A stretch of 64,000 nucleotides of DNA, from the NCBI RefSeq assembly GCF_001625215.2, contig NC_030387.2:25866517-25930516 (forward strand). The letters are read 5' to 3'. Below the pieces are notes generated by a model. It saw only the letters and a list, made by a program, of their open reading frames with translations, did no database searches and was not told the origin of the DNA. The position numbers and the translations under genes were made by a program. Of the stretch, positions 11,805 through 25,000 are shown one piece after another. This DNA comes from Daucus carota subsp. sativus (lineage: Eukaryota; Streptophyta; Magnoliopsida; Apiales; Apiaceae). Positions within the stretch are counted from its first letter, which is position 1; every line of letters begins with the position of its first letter.

Positions 11805-13039
11805 GTTATTGCCTTTCAAATTTTTTAAATCAATGCCGCAAAAAATTAAAGTAACTCCAGGAATTTTCGATTGTTATTGAAACTCCAAGAATTCTAAATG
11901 TTACATGTACTTGTACATAGATAAAATTTAGTTTCTCCTTTTTGATATATAATTATCTATCCCGAGTCTATATACTCTCATACATGCTTTTCTTTTTATT
12001 TTGAGGCGAGGTTTTGGGGGAGAAGCTAAATTATTGGGCTTCTCCTACCATGAAGGCATGAACTATTAATACGAGAATCTCCTGAGTTTTCTGTAACTAA
12101 ATTTTGTTGGGTGCTCCTAGATTTTAGTTACATATCTTTCTTTCTTTTTTTATGTAAACACATCTTTTTTTTTTGTTTGTTGGTGTATCCGTCAATTTTT
12201 TTTTTTTTTTTGAAACTAGTGTATCCGTCAAATTAAATATCTTTAACTCAATATTTACATAAAATTTAGAATTAGAATTGACATGTTTAATGATTTGAAA
12301 AGAACGCATTGACATGTTGAAATTGTGTATATGATAGATTTATCTTCTTCGTTATTTTTAAGCATAACAACTCATGAGTTTATTTGACTGAGTTTAAAAT
12401 TGTAACTTATTATTATATATGAGTTAATATGATAAGTTGAAATTTCAAAATGTCATGTTTAGGTAATTTTGAATAATTAATAATATATGGATTATTAAAA
12501 ATATAATAATAAAAATAAAACTGATTTATAGATAATTCATAACTTATGGATGAATTTTATCAAAAAATAATAATTAAAAATTAAGTTACTCAAAAAAGTA
12601 TCTCATAGTAATTTCTGGCTTAAGTCAATTTCTATCTTATTTCTAATTTTAATCTGATTTCTAACTTATTATATAAACATACATTTTTCAGGTTTGTACA
12701 TTACGTTCCGAAATTTATGTTTTTAGAATTGTAAAGACTTCTTCACCTGCTATAAGAAGTGCATTCTTCTTGTAATGAAAATCTCGAGTCTCAAAAGGAG
12801 TTCGGGTACTGGACTAGGGGTGGGAGGATCCGAGATTTTGTTATTAAAAATTAGTATAAAAATCCGACCCTCGCATTGTATTCTTTCTCTCTTTATTTTT
12901 ACATTTGTATGTTATAACTGTCATTAATCACGATACACGATTTTAAAAAGGGGCTAAACTTTTTAAAAACACCATAATTATTTTTAATTAGTGATTAAAC
13001 TTAATTAAACCCTATATCGGGACGTAACATACAAGTTAT
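11805..13039. other. Intergenic upstream of the kinase gene
   Basis: AT-rich DNA with homopolymer runs. It would hold the kinase promoter and any missing 5' exon, but I could not identify either. One micro-insertion (12183-12231) is the only distinct structure. Confidence 0.45.
12183..12231. repeat. Poly(T) micro-insertion with 13-bp target duplication
   Basis: The 13-mer GTGTATCCGTCAA occurs at 12183-12195 and again, identically, at 12219-12231. Between the copies is only a T run followed by GAAACTA (23 bp). This looks like a target-primed reverse transcription event that inserted little more than a poly(A) tail. Confidence 0.65.
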
Positions 13040-13333
13040 GAATATTCATATCATTGTTTGGTGGTGGTCCAGGCGATCAGAAGCAATGCTACGATGAGGT
13101 CTTGTTATGGTGTAACTATTTTTGTATGCCGAAATATCTTGCGTAGATTAAACAATGTGGAATTGTTATTTGTAAAGCGATCTGCAAACATGGTAGCCCA
13201 TCAACTTGCTAGGAAATCATATTTATTATCTGGTCGTAGGATGAATAGATGGTCTGTGCCTATCAGTATTAAAGCTTATATTGAGAAGGATTTATTTGAT
13301 GAATAAAATATCTAGCTTTCAGCCAAAAAAAAA
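13040..13333 (+). pseudogene. LINE remnant, RNase H-like 3' end
   Basis: An open frame ending at 13306 encodes about 82 residues that resemble the C-terminal RNase H-like (RVT_3) domain of plant non-LTR elements. Seen are VVQAIRS, an FVKRSANMVAHQLAR motif and a trailing W-V-P-I segment. After the stop come about 20 bases and a run of nine A, consistent with a LINE 3' end. The rest of the element is missing. Confidence 0.65.
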
Positions 13334-13810
13334 TATATGTGTTCTTTTTTATATTTTCTTACATTAGTGCGTTGCATGTCTAGTATTAGTAGTAAGGGTA
13401 GCACTCCATAGCATACCCTCTTATATAGAGTTACGTAGCACACTATTATAAATATACACATAATATATATTTTGTTATATTTTTTATGAAATATAATTGC
13501 AAATTTTGATTATTAAACCGAAAACGAAGATATACAATTTTTTTTATTCCAAAGATCATCTAAAATTATACAATATCTCAACATGATTCTATAACAGAAT
13601 AATAATCATCTAGAATTATTCTGTTGTAGAATCAGTTTCGAAAATATACTTTTTTTCATCAAATTTTAAGTTTTAAATTAATTAAAATAGATATATTTTA
13701 TAGTATTCTATATTAGAATCACGTTTTATATGTATTTTATAACAGAATTTATAATAAAATTGATGATTTATAGTGGCGCACTATGTAACTCCATATAAGG
13801 AGTCCCTCTC

Positions 13811-13919
13811 TTGAATGTTGGCCTCAGTAGTAATAGGGCTCAGTTCTCCCCTTTTGATGTATCCTGCCTAGTGGCTTTCTTTATTTATGGACTGGCTTAT
13901 CTAAAAAAAAAAAAAAAAA
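13811..13919 (+). mobile_element. Probable LINE 3' tail
   Basis: The sequence GGCTTTCTTTATTTATGGAC, then CTGGCTTATCT and a run of 17 A resembles the 3' untranslated end of plant LINEs. The open frame across it is not credible as a gene. Confidence 0.4.
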
Positions 13920-14811
13920 CTTTCAAATTTCTCATCACTTACATAATTGTCAAGAATAATGATATTAGAATCTTCATTTTTATATTATATAAGTACTCAA
14001 TATCACCAGGGTAATCGCTCCATCACCCTCCGTACCAAATATATAAAATTTGAATAATCCCCGAGACTTGTGATTCTATTATTTTGTTATTAATTTTTTT
14101 TAGCAGGTGTGTATGGAAGATTAACATCATCAATATCAAAATGGTCAACATATAATTCATTTTTAGCGCATCATACCAATCTAGCCACTTTATTAAAGCT
14201 AGGATCATCGCATTTAAAGTACACAATGAATGTTCATCATAAGAATATCTTTTAGCAAATGTTTCTAAATCAAGAAAATTCAACAAGTCATAGTCAAAAC
14301 TAGAAATTACTTCAACTATATATATAATTAGTACTACTAGGAGGAGAACTAAAATCGCCATGATGAAAATTATACAAAATAGTAGTTTATTATCTATTAA
14401 AGATGCATAAAATAAACAACATTATTATTAGAGATGATCGCGGTGCGGGTGGTGCGGTTCATTCTTCTTGCGCCGGCTCAATTGACTCAAACTCTCGTTC
14501 AATGTTTTTAAAATTTTCCTTTGGAAACAAAGTGCCGAAGCCAAAGCATTTCTCTGCGATTTTTACTTGTTCTTAGGCTTTATGCATTGTTATTTTATTA
14601 TAAAACTGAATAAAACAACATATTTGGACACTCACAAAAAACCTGTTTTTTTAAGAACATCACCATATTTCCAAACTGTAAAGTGAATCAAGTCATATAA
14701 GAGACAACATAAACTTGATAATATAATGAAAACAATAAAATTCAGACATAGAAATATTTTAGAACAAACTCATGGCTTGTACCAAAAGCTATATAAACCA
14801 TGTTACACAAC
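13920..14811. other. Intergenic, nothing recognised
   Basis: Low-complexity AT-rich DNA with a short GC-richer patch near 14435-14480. The open frame on the minus strand at 14023-14361 has no recognisable motif and looks like chance. Confidence 0.4.
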
Positions 14812-16099
14812 ATGTAAATGGGGAAAAAGTAACATTTAAAAATGGGACTTGAGTGAGGAATTAGTAACATGGAGAGAAGTTAAATTTAATCAGATGGACT
14901 ACACTGTCTACACTCTTCTAAGAACTAAAACAAAGAACTGCAATCATTAAAACAAAATCCGAGCATACTCAGTTTCAAGCAGAGGATAAGATACGTGATG
15001 CGTTTATCACGAGATAACAACCATGTCGCTAATCAGTTGTAATTTTCTGCCTCGACATGGATAGTCTGAATAATAGTGAATAACCCCTTGCAATCAGGGA
15101 ACAAAACTGTTGGTAAAAACTTACCCCGAACATAATCAAGCAAAAAGGTCATCGAAGAAGTTTTGTACCTCGGAGACAATCGCGAGAGTGAAAGCAGGGG
15201 GACGTTTTTGCTCCAGTTTTAAATTGCAATATTTTTGGTAAAGTGAGCTGATCTATCATAAATATTTCGGAGATTCTGACACGTATTTAAGTGGGTATGA
15301 AAAATAAGGGTTGTGATTAGAAGAGGGTACAAGTAAAAAAATTAAGTGGCATTCAGTTGTAAATACGTAAAAATATGGAGGATTGGGTAGTCTTTATAAG
15401 GGGAATAACACAACAGCTTTTATATTATAGAATAGATGTAAATGGGAAAAAGTATACATAAAATCAGATAATAAAGAGACTGACATATAGTACATACTAA
15501 AATAAACATTAAAATATGGGACTTGAGTGAGGAATCAGTAACCTGGAGAGAAGTTAAATTTAATCAGATGGACTACACTATTTACACACTTCCAAGTACT
15601 AAAACAAAGAACTGCAATCATCAAAACAAAATCCGAGCATACTTAGTTTCAAGCAGAGGAGAAGATGCGTGATGCGTTTATCACGGGATAACAACCACGT
15701 CGCCAATTAGTTGTAATATTCTGCCTCGACATGGATAATCTGAATAATAGTGTATAATCCCTACAATTAGAGAACATAACTGTTGGTAAAAACTTACACC
15801 GAACATAATCAAGCAAAATAAAGGTCATCGAAGATTTGTACCTCGGAGACAATCGCGAGAGTGAAAGAAGGGGGACGTTTTTGCTCCAGTTTTGACTTGC
15901 AATGTTTTTGATAAAGCAAGCTGATATATCAGAAATGTTTTGGAGATTTTGACACGTGTTTAAGTGGGTAAGAGAAATAAGGGTTGTGATTTGAAAAGGG
16001 TGTAAGTCAATAAAATCAAGTGACATTTGGTTGTAAATACGTAAAAATACGGAGGATTTATAATTGTAATAACACAACAGTTTTTATATTATAGAATAG
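14812..16099. repeat. Tandem duplication of a ~0.65-kb unit upstream of RBP45
   Basis: Two direct copies lie back to back, 14812-15435 and 15436-16099. Long stretches are almost identical, for example GGGACTTGAGTGAGGAAT, then AACAAAGAACTGCAATCAT, and CGCGAGAGTGAAAG. Both copies end in TTTTATATTATAGAATAG. Read on the minus strand, each contains the same putative leader and a GTAAGT-like donor. Copy two has the G-box core CACGTG, which in copy one is CACGTA. No open frame is conserved between copies, so a non-coding transcript or decayed gene end is possible. Confidence 0.75.
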
Positions 16100-16209
16100 A
16101 ATAGATTATCAAAAACGATTTATGAAATTAATTCAACACATGGAACCACAATTTGGAAAAAACAACATATCCGATTATCCACGAGTCCTGGCCCAACATG
16201 AGACTGGTG

Positions 16210-16217
16210 ATATATAT
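16210..16217 (+). promoter_or_regulatory. TATA box of RBP45
   Basis: TATATATA about 85 bases before the RBP45 start codon, followed by a C/T-rich leader (CACATCCCCTTAG) typical of plant transcription starts. Confidence 0.5.
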
Positions 16218-16299
16218 ACACACACAAAGCAAAGCCAGACTTTCCACATCCCCTTAGTTTTATTTGTGTCTATCATCTAGGGTTTGTGTCAATTTCACA

Positions 16300-19200
16300 A
16301 TGCAACCAGCACAAGCAGCTCCGATCAACCCCACACAATACCAACAACAACAGCAATGGTATCACCAACAGTCTCAGTACCAGCAACCTCCCCAGCAGCC
16401 GCCGCAGCAGTACGCGCCGCCGCCGCAGCAGTACGCGCCGCCTCAGCAGCAGTACGCGCCGCCGCCGCAGCAGCCGGTGTATTACCCGCAACAAGCTGCT
16501 GTTGCGCCACCGCAGCAAGCGCAAGCGGCGGGAGATGAGATTCGGACGCTGTGGATCGGAGATCTGCAGTATTTTATGGACGAGAATTATCTGTTGAGCT
16601 GCTTTAGTCAATCTGGAGAGGTATTGAGTGATTTTGTGTTGTTTGCTTTGATTTTATGTGTAAAGTCGTGATTTTTATTTGTTGAGAGAGAGAACATGAG
16701 AATTAGGGTTTTTATGCTTGTGAATGTGATTGCGGTATGTGTGTTTAAAGTTTGCGTAGTATGAACTATGAAGTCTTGTATGTAATGTTAATGTGATTCG
16801 GATATGTATATAAATCCTGGAGAGGTCGAGGCTGTCTAATTGGTTCGGTTCTATAATTGAGAAGTATGTTTTTGGTCGAGGGGTCTTAATTCCTGTCGAT
16901 TATACTTAATTTCATGTCTGGATTTTGAATTGTTGTGGTGCGTTATGATGTCTACTTATGTGTTAAAATATTAGTAGTATTTTGTATGTGGCCATGCAAA
17001 CCTTGTGACTTTTTGTTACTTGTTTTTAGGGGATTTTCTCTTGTGCTTGTGAGGTTTTTTTATGCACTGAAATTATCTTTATTTGCAGGTTGTGTCTGCA
17101 AAAGTTATTCGTAACAAGTCAAATGGTCAGCCGGAAGGCTATGGCTTCATTGAATTTGTGAGTCGTGCTGCTGCTGAGAGAAATTTGCAGACGTTTAATG
17201 GAACACCGATGCCAAATGTTCAGCAAAATTTTAGGCTGAATTGGGCGTCTTTTGGGGTGGGAGAAAAGCGCCCTGATGACATGATTGAGTATACAATATT
17301 TGTTGGGGATCTGGCTCCGGATGTTTCTGACTACACTCTTCAAGAGACTTTTAGGGCGTACTATCCTTCAGTTAGAGGAGCTAAGGTTGTAATTGATAAG
17401 GACACATCCCGCTCTAAGGGTTATGGGTTTGTGAAGTTTGGAGATGAGAGTGAACAGCTGCGAGCTATGACTGAGATGAATGGAAGTATGTGTTCAAGTA
17501 GGCCCATGCGTATTGGTCCGGCTGCTAACAAGAAGAGTACAGGAATTCAGCAACCCACAAAAGGTATCACTTAATGACTGTATACCAGTATACCCGTTTA
17601 AGAAGTATGTTACAATATTTGTTTACTTTAGGGTTGTTTAGGACACTGTTTCTTGCTTTCAGATCCTTATCCATGTTGTTTGCTTGTTTTTTCTTCCAGA
17701 TCTTTCATTTAGATTCTGTTTGTTAGATGGATAATTGCTTTTGAAGTTCAATTATTTTAGTATATTTTTGTCCGTGTTAAGCTCATTTTCACCAGTAATG
17801 TTCCTGAATCTGGAAGCTTGGTGACTATTTTCCTCTACTTTAAGATCATTGGGTTATATTTCTTTATAAACTATTGGAAACCTTATAGACTTGTATTGTC
17901 TCAAAGCAGGCTTCAAGAGGCTCCATGCTATAGGGGCCTGGCTCTGATCTCAGCTGAAATGCTTATCCCCTTAGTGTGTGGCCCTGGCCTAGGTCAGTGT
18001 GCAATTGATGTCATTAATTCGTCTTTCCATTATTTGGCCTCTTGGGGCATATAGTATTCTACCAATCTATAATCTTTCCAGATCCATTTATAATCTAAGC
18101 AGTTTTTGATCTGTATTCTGGCACTTATTAAAGTCTATTATTCTTCTAGTCAGAATAGCCTGCTTTACCTTTTGAAACTTCCCTGTTTTCTTTGATAATC
18201 CTAGTCAATTTTGTCTTTTGGTGTGCTTCTCTCTAATATATGTATCTCGTGTATGTACATACATCAATTTGTGAATGTATTTTTTTATCACTTTTCTGGT
18301 GTGTAAAGGCATCTTTGTGAAATTGCATTTGGCGTGCATTGTTTCAATATGCTTGTCATCATACCTGGCTCATTTGTTTTAAGTACCCTTTTTGTGGTGG
18401 TTCAAATCATAAAGTGTATGGTTTTTATTATTTAGTATTAAAAAATCTTTTTTGTTTGCACCTTTTTAAGAGTAAATATTGGTCAATTTTTTATGATAAT
18501 CTAAGCATTTGAATATGGTAGGGCCTGTTGTCTAGAATTGGTATAGGAGTGATTATGTATTTTGTGCTGGTTCTTTAGAAAATAGCCAAGAGGAGTTTGA
18601 TATTATGACCTGTCTTAGAAACGAACTCTAGTGGAGAAGACAAGGGTACAGAGGGTTTTTTTTTTGTCAGGACAAGAGCATAGAGGTTTATGTAAGAGTG
18701 ACTAATATCCGAGTTTCCATTTAATATTTGATAAGATCACTTTGACCAGAAATCTACTCTTCCTTCAGTTTTTAATGTTGGTAGTCAGATAAAAGACTAT
18801 CTGGAGACAAGGGAACATTAGTGTCTGGAATATGAAGGGTCTAAAGTCACATAAAAGTTTCCATTAAGGCATTAGTAAATTACTTTCGTTTTTCAGTAAT
18901 AACAAATCCAGAAGCTTAAGAATCACAATATACCTTAATTTCTAAAAGATTTTTATGATTTTTTTGGAATAAAATGATGCTTGTACACTATCATTGTAAT
19001 AAACTAATAATTATACTAATTTGTGCCACAATTTTTTTTAAGTTTATGTGCTCTTTCGATGATTAATGTTTTTGCAATATTCATGATCAGGATTAGAATT
19101 TCTAGATCTGGTTGACTACATGGATAGATATTTGGTACTTTCATGAATCAAAATCACCTTTCTATATATTCCGTTTCACCTCATTTTGTCCTTCGTTATT

Positions 19201-19909
19201 TGCAGCCGCATATACTCAAGGAGCTCAAAGTGAGGATGATCCAAATAATACTACAGTTAGTATATGTGCCTTGAATATGATCTCTATTTTATATTGCAAA
19301 CATGTGTTTACGAGACAATAACTTTTGCCGCAGATTTTTGTTGGTGGTTTGGATCCTAGTGTGTCTGAAGAATATTTGAGGCAAGTGTTTGGCGCATATG
19401 GGCAATTGGAACATGTGAAAATTCCTGTTGGAAAGCGATGCGGGTTTGTTCAATTTGCTGAAAGGTACATTGCAGTTGCAGAACTTATTTATCAGTATCC
19501 AGTTGGCATTACCGGCATGATAAAATTATATTTTCTTTTGTTTATGAAATCACAGAGCTCGTGCTGAGGAGGCTTTGAATGGTTTGAATGGGAGTCAGTT
19601 GGGTGGACAAAATATTAGACTTTCTTGGGGACGTACTCCTTCAAACAAACAGGTTACTATATCTGAAACTTTATTGTGATCAATTGTGCTCATATCTTGG
19701 TAGCTGACGCATATCTGTACTGTGTGCCTGTTTAGACTCAGGTAGATCCGAACCAGTGGAATGGTGGTGGTGCTGGGTATTACGGATATGGACAGGGATA
19801 CGAGACTTATGGATATGCACCACCTTCCCAGGGTCCCAATATTTCCTATGGAGGTTACCCAGGTTATGGAAATTACCCTCAGAATCAGCAGCAGCAGCAG
19901 CAACAGTAG
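16300..19909 (+). CDS. RBP45: RBP45-type RNA-binding protein, three RRMs
   Basis: Six exons: 16300-16620, 17089-17563, 19206-19255, 19334-19464, 19556-19652 and 19736-19909. They give 1248 nt and 415 residues, phases consistent throughout. The N-terminus (1-78) is Gln/Pro-rich with repeated QQYAPP units. RRM1 (about 81-160) has LWIGDL and GYGFIEF, RRM2 (about 176-255) has IFVGDL and GYGFVKF, and RRM3 (about 283-355) has IFVGGL and CGFVQF. The tail is Gly/Tyr-rich and ends in a Gln run. Domain order and linkers match Arabidopsis RBP45, a nuclear poly(A)/poly(U)-binding hnRNP-like family acting in mRNA handling. The start is the first ATG after the TATA box that gives the family N-terminus. The second intron is long (1.64 kb). 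The gene converges with the PLGG1-like gene. Confidence 0.93.
18639..18686. repeat. Poly(T) micro-insertion in RBP45 intron 2
   Basis: A 16-bp direct repeat (18639-18654 and 18671-18686, 13 of 16 bases equal) flanks a 16-bp insert made of a G, a T run and GTCAG. The mismatches suggest an older event than its counterparts elsewhere in the window. Confidence 0.5.
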
Positions 19910-22062
19910 TAGAGACGCAGGTGGAATTTTCACTTCTCATTTCTTTTCTTACTGCGCTGATGTGTTATTACCATTACCTTTTGACTATGGAGTCAGATTT
20001 ATAGGCTAGAACAAATATAGTTTTAAAGAGATGCTGATTTAATTAACTCATATTACCTATTGTCAAAACTTTTCTTTGTAGAAAATGTAGAACTGGTTTT
20101 GTTAATGAGCCCATCCTTTCACTCTCTTTTTTTATAAATATATTTCCTGTTTTACAAAATGTTAAGATATCTGACTATTTGTAACTCAAAAATTATTAAT
20201 CAATGAATTCATGGAGTCCTTTGCTAGAATTCTACGTTGTCTTGCTAACAACATTAGAGCAAATTTTTTAGTTGCCCCTTGTTCTGAATTAAGTAGAGAG
20301 TACATTAATATTCTCAAGGTCTTTACTTCTTTTCTGTGTAGTGATTTGCTGGGTCAATGACATTTACAAGAAGCTAGCTAGCATGGGAATTGATCGACTT
20401 GATTTGCAGATTTTCCCGAGGAAGTGCATCTACAAGTTTTATTTATTGCCTAAGATCAGGGTTTCATGTTCAGTTCTGTAGTCTATCACCTATGTTAATG
20501 TTAATGTTCAATATTGCTTAAATTATCTGTTTTGAAAATGCTGTTCCCAGTCCCAAATTTTAGTCTCTGAGAACCATTACAGTGGTACTTGTGTTAAGTT
20601 GGGTAATTGTTTTAAGTTGATATTATGCTTTTGATGGGTATGAGTAGGTTGCTCTTCATCATCCACTTTTTACATGGTTTGAAGTAATTTTCTGCTAATG
20701 CGCCTCTGATAAAAGATTAAGAATTGCTGGTCTGGCAATTGTAATCGGCAAAGAAAAAGAGAGAAGTTACTTGAGCTTTAAGTGGACTGCAATTTTGAGG
20801 AGATTTTAATATTCTGGCTTAGTGATTTAATTTAACCAGTTTCCTGATTATGATTGACTTTGATTTGCAAATTTTTAAAATTATTGTTTTATTCAGTCAT
20901 TTTGTCCATTGCCGATCTCTCTGTGATGCTTGTCTATTTTGCAATCTTGCCATTTTGTAACCCCCTGTACCAAAATTGTGAAATTTGTATGTAGTTCTCA
21001 ATATTGGTAACAAGTTGCAAATGTCATACTTTAAACTAACTGCATGCTTTATCAAATGATTTACGTTATTCACCATCTTATCGTAATTATTAAGAATTGT
21101 ATGCAAAGGAAAGAAGAGAGGAAAGAAATTCCTTAGTTTACTTGTTTTGTTATGTATTTCTCACCGCTGTCTTCAATCGTGATGATCGTTGGGGATAAAC
21201 AGAAGAACGGCTTGATTATTAAAAGAAAAAACACTGGTCTGAGATTTTCTTTGAAGTTGTAGGCGTCAAAAAGGTTGGACTGGTCGAATATTGGTTGAAA
21301 ATATGCGTTCGCTAAAGTAATTAAATATGTAGTGTTATAGGCTGTTTCAAATTGCAGGGGAGCTGAAAAATTACAAGATGTGTTGAAAGTTGATGGTTGT
21401 GGTACTTCTGATTTAATCTTAGCATTTCAACACTCTGCTCTGGAACTTGTATTGTTACTCACTCACTCTACTCATTCAGTTATTTCTGTAATGTAATGAT
21501 ATGATTTTGGTTTTGATTTTTCTTATATGTAATCTATTGCAATACAATTGCCTGAATGTCCATTTTGTACATAGACATGACAAACAGCCCATCTGATGTA
21601 GCAATATTTATACTATTGACAATGGCTTTATGCAATGGAAAGAAATTTAAGAAAGTGCGACTGAAATTGAATGGTGCAACCATCCCTGGTATGAAGGAAT
21701 CATATCGCAGAAGTATCTGTCCTTCGGTATATCTTCATGTAGGTTGGCGAAGAAAGCTTCAGTTGCTATACAAACAGAGAAAATTTCTCAAGTAGAAATG
21801 CTTCATTTGTACATTTTAAGTACCATTTGAAGCTCGCAGGTACTTGTAAGCGTGGATCGCATTCGCTGCAAGCTACACACTCTATCTTGATACTAAATAA
21901 GTAAATTTTAATATAACTTTACAACTATGTAGATGATACCATTCTTACAACTAGCATCGTGTATGCTTTTCCGCAACTTTCTGAGAGGGCTATAGGATTC
22001 ACATCTCATAAATTTTCTCATTGCCTGAATTGTGTGAGATCGTGTTATCAGTGGTGATCCTT
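19910..22062. other. Intergenic between convergent RBP45 and PLGG1-like genes
   Basis: It holds the 3' untranslated ends of both neighbours. The open frames here carry no recognisable domain, and I see no transposon ends or RNA gene. Confidence 0.5.
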
Positions 22063-25000
22063 TCAGCCAACTACGACCAATAGACTTTGTCTGAATGCTG
22101 GTACTGAACAGAAGAGAGACGCGGATATGCCGGTGAGAGCATATGCAATAGCACAAAAAGGTAGAGCCTCTGGTTCATTTGCTGACAGTGCTGCTGTCCC
22201 GAATCCATGACAACTACAACACGATATATAATTGTATTGCGTAGTGTTAAGTGTTATATATGGACTAAAACCAATATAATCTATGCAAGAAGCTCTGAGC
22301 AAGTGTACAGAAATACCAGAAACAAATAACTATAATGCAAGTATGAGTAAACTACCATCGGACATGCACAATGCAATAATGAAGTGACGAGCATCAGGTA
22401 ACGACAAAGCAATAGTCTTAGTTTTGAGCATAGTTTGATGGTTTGCCTGGATCAACTATAAAGTGCAATGCTGGCTCTTATCTGGCCAGAGTGAGATTTT
22501 TCTTTTCGCATGTTCTTCAATCATTAATTCTCACTTGTACTGGACAATATTAGTAATGGACATACCAATAGCATACTAGTATGTACGCTTATTGAGTAGC
22601 TCGCTACAACTGAAATAGGTACTTTACTGTGTTATGTTAGTGTTTTGACCCATAATTAGCAACTATGCAAGTTCAGTTCCTGGTAGTTGAGTCAGTTCAA
22701 TATTTGCACTCACAACAAAAGAGAAGACTAATAGTTTACTTGTATATTAAGAGGTGTTAGCTTTAGGCTCTAGAGAGAAATTGTGCTGACTTCTCCTTAG
22801 TTAGATGGACCTTGCCGAGATAAATCTAAACAATTAGAAAAAACCAAACTGAGTAGAACTAATCGGATGCTTAAAGATCATGTGTTTTAAAAAGGTGTTG
22901 TGCCGATATAATTCTTGCATGCAAAGGCAGTATGAGGTTTTCTCATCTGTGTGTTCATCTCTTTTAGACTAAAAGATTGCTTGAGCCATGAGCCAGCTAA
23001 AGATGTTTTAAAAAGAGCAATCTTCTTTCAGCTGCATTAATTCTTATTAATAGATTGGACGAACACCATTTCAAAATTCAATACTTATGTAGAAGCATCA
23101 CATACAGTATTTAAACTACATATACTCAGATACTTATAGCATACCTGGATGCAGTTGCAACTCCACGAGCAATGGGATCCCGAAACCGTAGTTTATCGAG
23201 TACCGCTTTCACAAAATTTGCTCCAACTAAACCCGTTAGTACAACAACTGCAGCTGTGATGGATGAATCGGCAACTACAACAATTTTGGGACGAGCAAAT
23301 AGCAAGTTACTACAAAGAAAATATGCTAATATGATTTTAAACACTAATCCATTATAAGTGAAATTTTTGTGTGGATATTAGGTAAATGTAAGAAAATAAT
23401 ACCATTCACAGTTTAGAACATGAGTTTGAAGTTGTGAAATACCAATAGATAATATGAGGCATTTAGAGATAGGAAAAAAGGAAAAATCAACTCTGTATAT
23501 AAGGTGTTTAAGTCCTTAAATAGTAGTAGTTCTACTTTCCTAGTTATGTAAAGGAGAAAACAATCTACTACCGCAAATTCGGTTCATTTCAATATGTAAG
23601 AATTAATTACTGTATAACAGGATAGTAATTACAAATTCTGCAATACAAGAAGAATACCTTCAAAAAGTGAGGCGATGCTGAGTGCCAATGCCACAGTGAT
23701 ACATCTAGGTAGACTAGATACAGTTAAATATTGTTCTAGCCCAACAAGCCGTCCCACAAGTGCAGTGGAATACAATGAAAATAAGGCTGAGATGATTACT
23801 GCTGTGAAAATCTCGCTTGCGTGTCTCCTCACAAGCTGAAAATATATATATAACCAAACTTACAATAATGAACATTGTCACTAAGCATACTCCCTCTGGT
23901 TCAAGTGAAAAAAAATATGTGTAATGCAAAAAATGCAATAAAAATGATGGGCATTGATAGGTTCACTAATTGTGTTCGTTGCTTTACAGTGAACATAAAG
24001 AACAAAATACTTGCAGTAGATACTACACAGTACCGAATTTTAATGAATTTGATACTCAAGGCTAAACCCATCAGCCATCCTACTTAACAAGATAAAATAC
24101 CTGACAAGCCAACAATTAAACCGTGAGAAAAGGCGAGGCCCGCATCAAAACCTGTCAACTGAGTTACCATGGCTCTTTATTTTACCTTGACTACCTATGC
24201 TGGACACTCGATACCTGATTGTCCTATTGCCCACTGGCAGAAGAAAAAAAAAGCTGACAGCAGTAGCTTTCTGTTAAGACACGTACAGCTGTATTTTCAG
24301 AGGTAATAGTCAACTCTCTGCGTAAGGGTCAGAATACCCCTCCCTTCAAATTTGAAGATGAACACTCTACTTCTCACTTGATAGAATATGGTCTACTTCT
24401 CTATAAATCATCTCTGTAATACTTTGACAAGAGTACTTGCTCTCTTGTCAAAGAGTTCCGAGGCGATCACACCCTACATGAACATTTCTTTACAGGTACA
24501 CCTCTGCCCTACCAAGTAAAGTAGCATCCGTCAACCTAACCCTAGCCTTTGAAGGTTTTGGGACTTATCCTTAATTGTCTATATTAATTTTGTAGCATTA
24601 TTTTGTTGTTCAACGCTGAACATGACAAACAATATACTTGCAAATAAATCCCCCTTTATAAGTGAATTTTAGTTGTTCAGACTCTGACTCCTCAGCACAC
24701 TTCTTCAAATCACGAAAAGATATCAGAGATCAAGGCAAGTGACTACCGCAAACCGCATAGTCTCATGTGTCATATTTTTCATTACATCACAAAAATCATC
24801 AAACCAAAATAAGCACCCTAAAGAACCATATAATACATTATTACAAGATACATCAACCAATTTTTTTTTTTTAATACATTACAAAATCAGCAAGTCAAAA
24901 TGAACACCCTGAAGAGCCATATAATACGTAATTACAAGACGCTCCTTGAATTGCTAACAGGTTATGACAGTTCTACATGCCTGCTTTCACCATGTTTGTG

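Noticed and set aside
11508..11819. Treating the 103-residue open frame as a separate small gene
   Set aside because: Its first 38 codons from Met at 11804 end at a GT donor whose phase fits the next kinase exon; the rest is intron.
15649..16077. 142-residue minus-strand open frame
   Set aside because: It lies in the second copy of the tandem duplication and is not conserved in the first copy; no domain recognised.
16273..16611. Open frames antisense to RBP45 exon 1, up to 112 residues
   Set aside because: They mirror the Gln/Pro codon repeats of the real exon and give Arg/Leu- or Ala-rich sequence with no domain.
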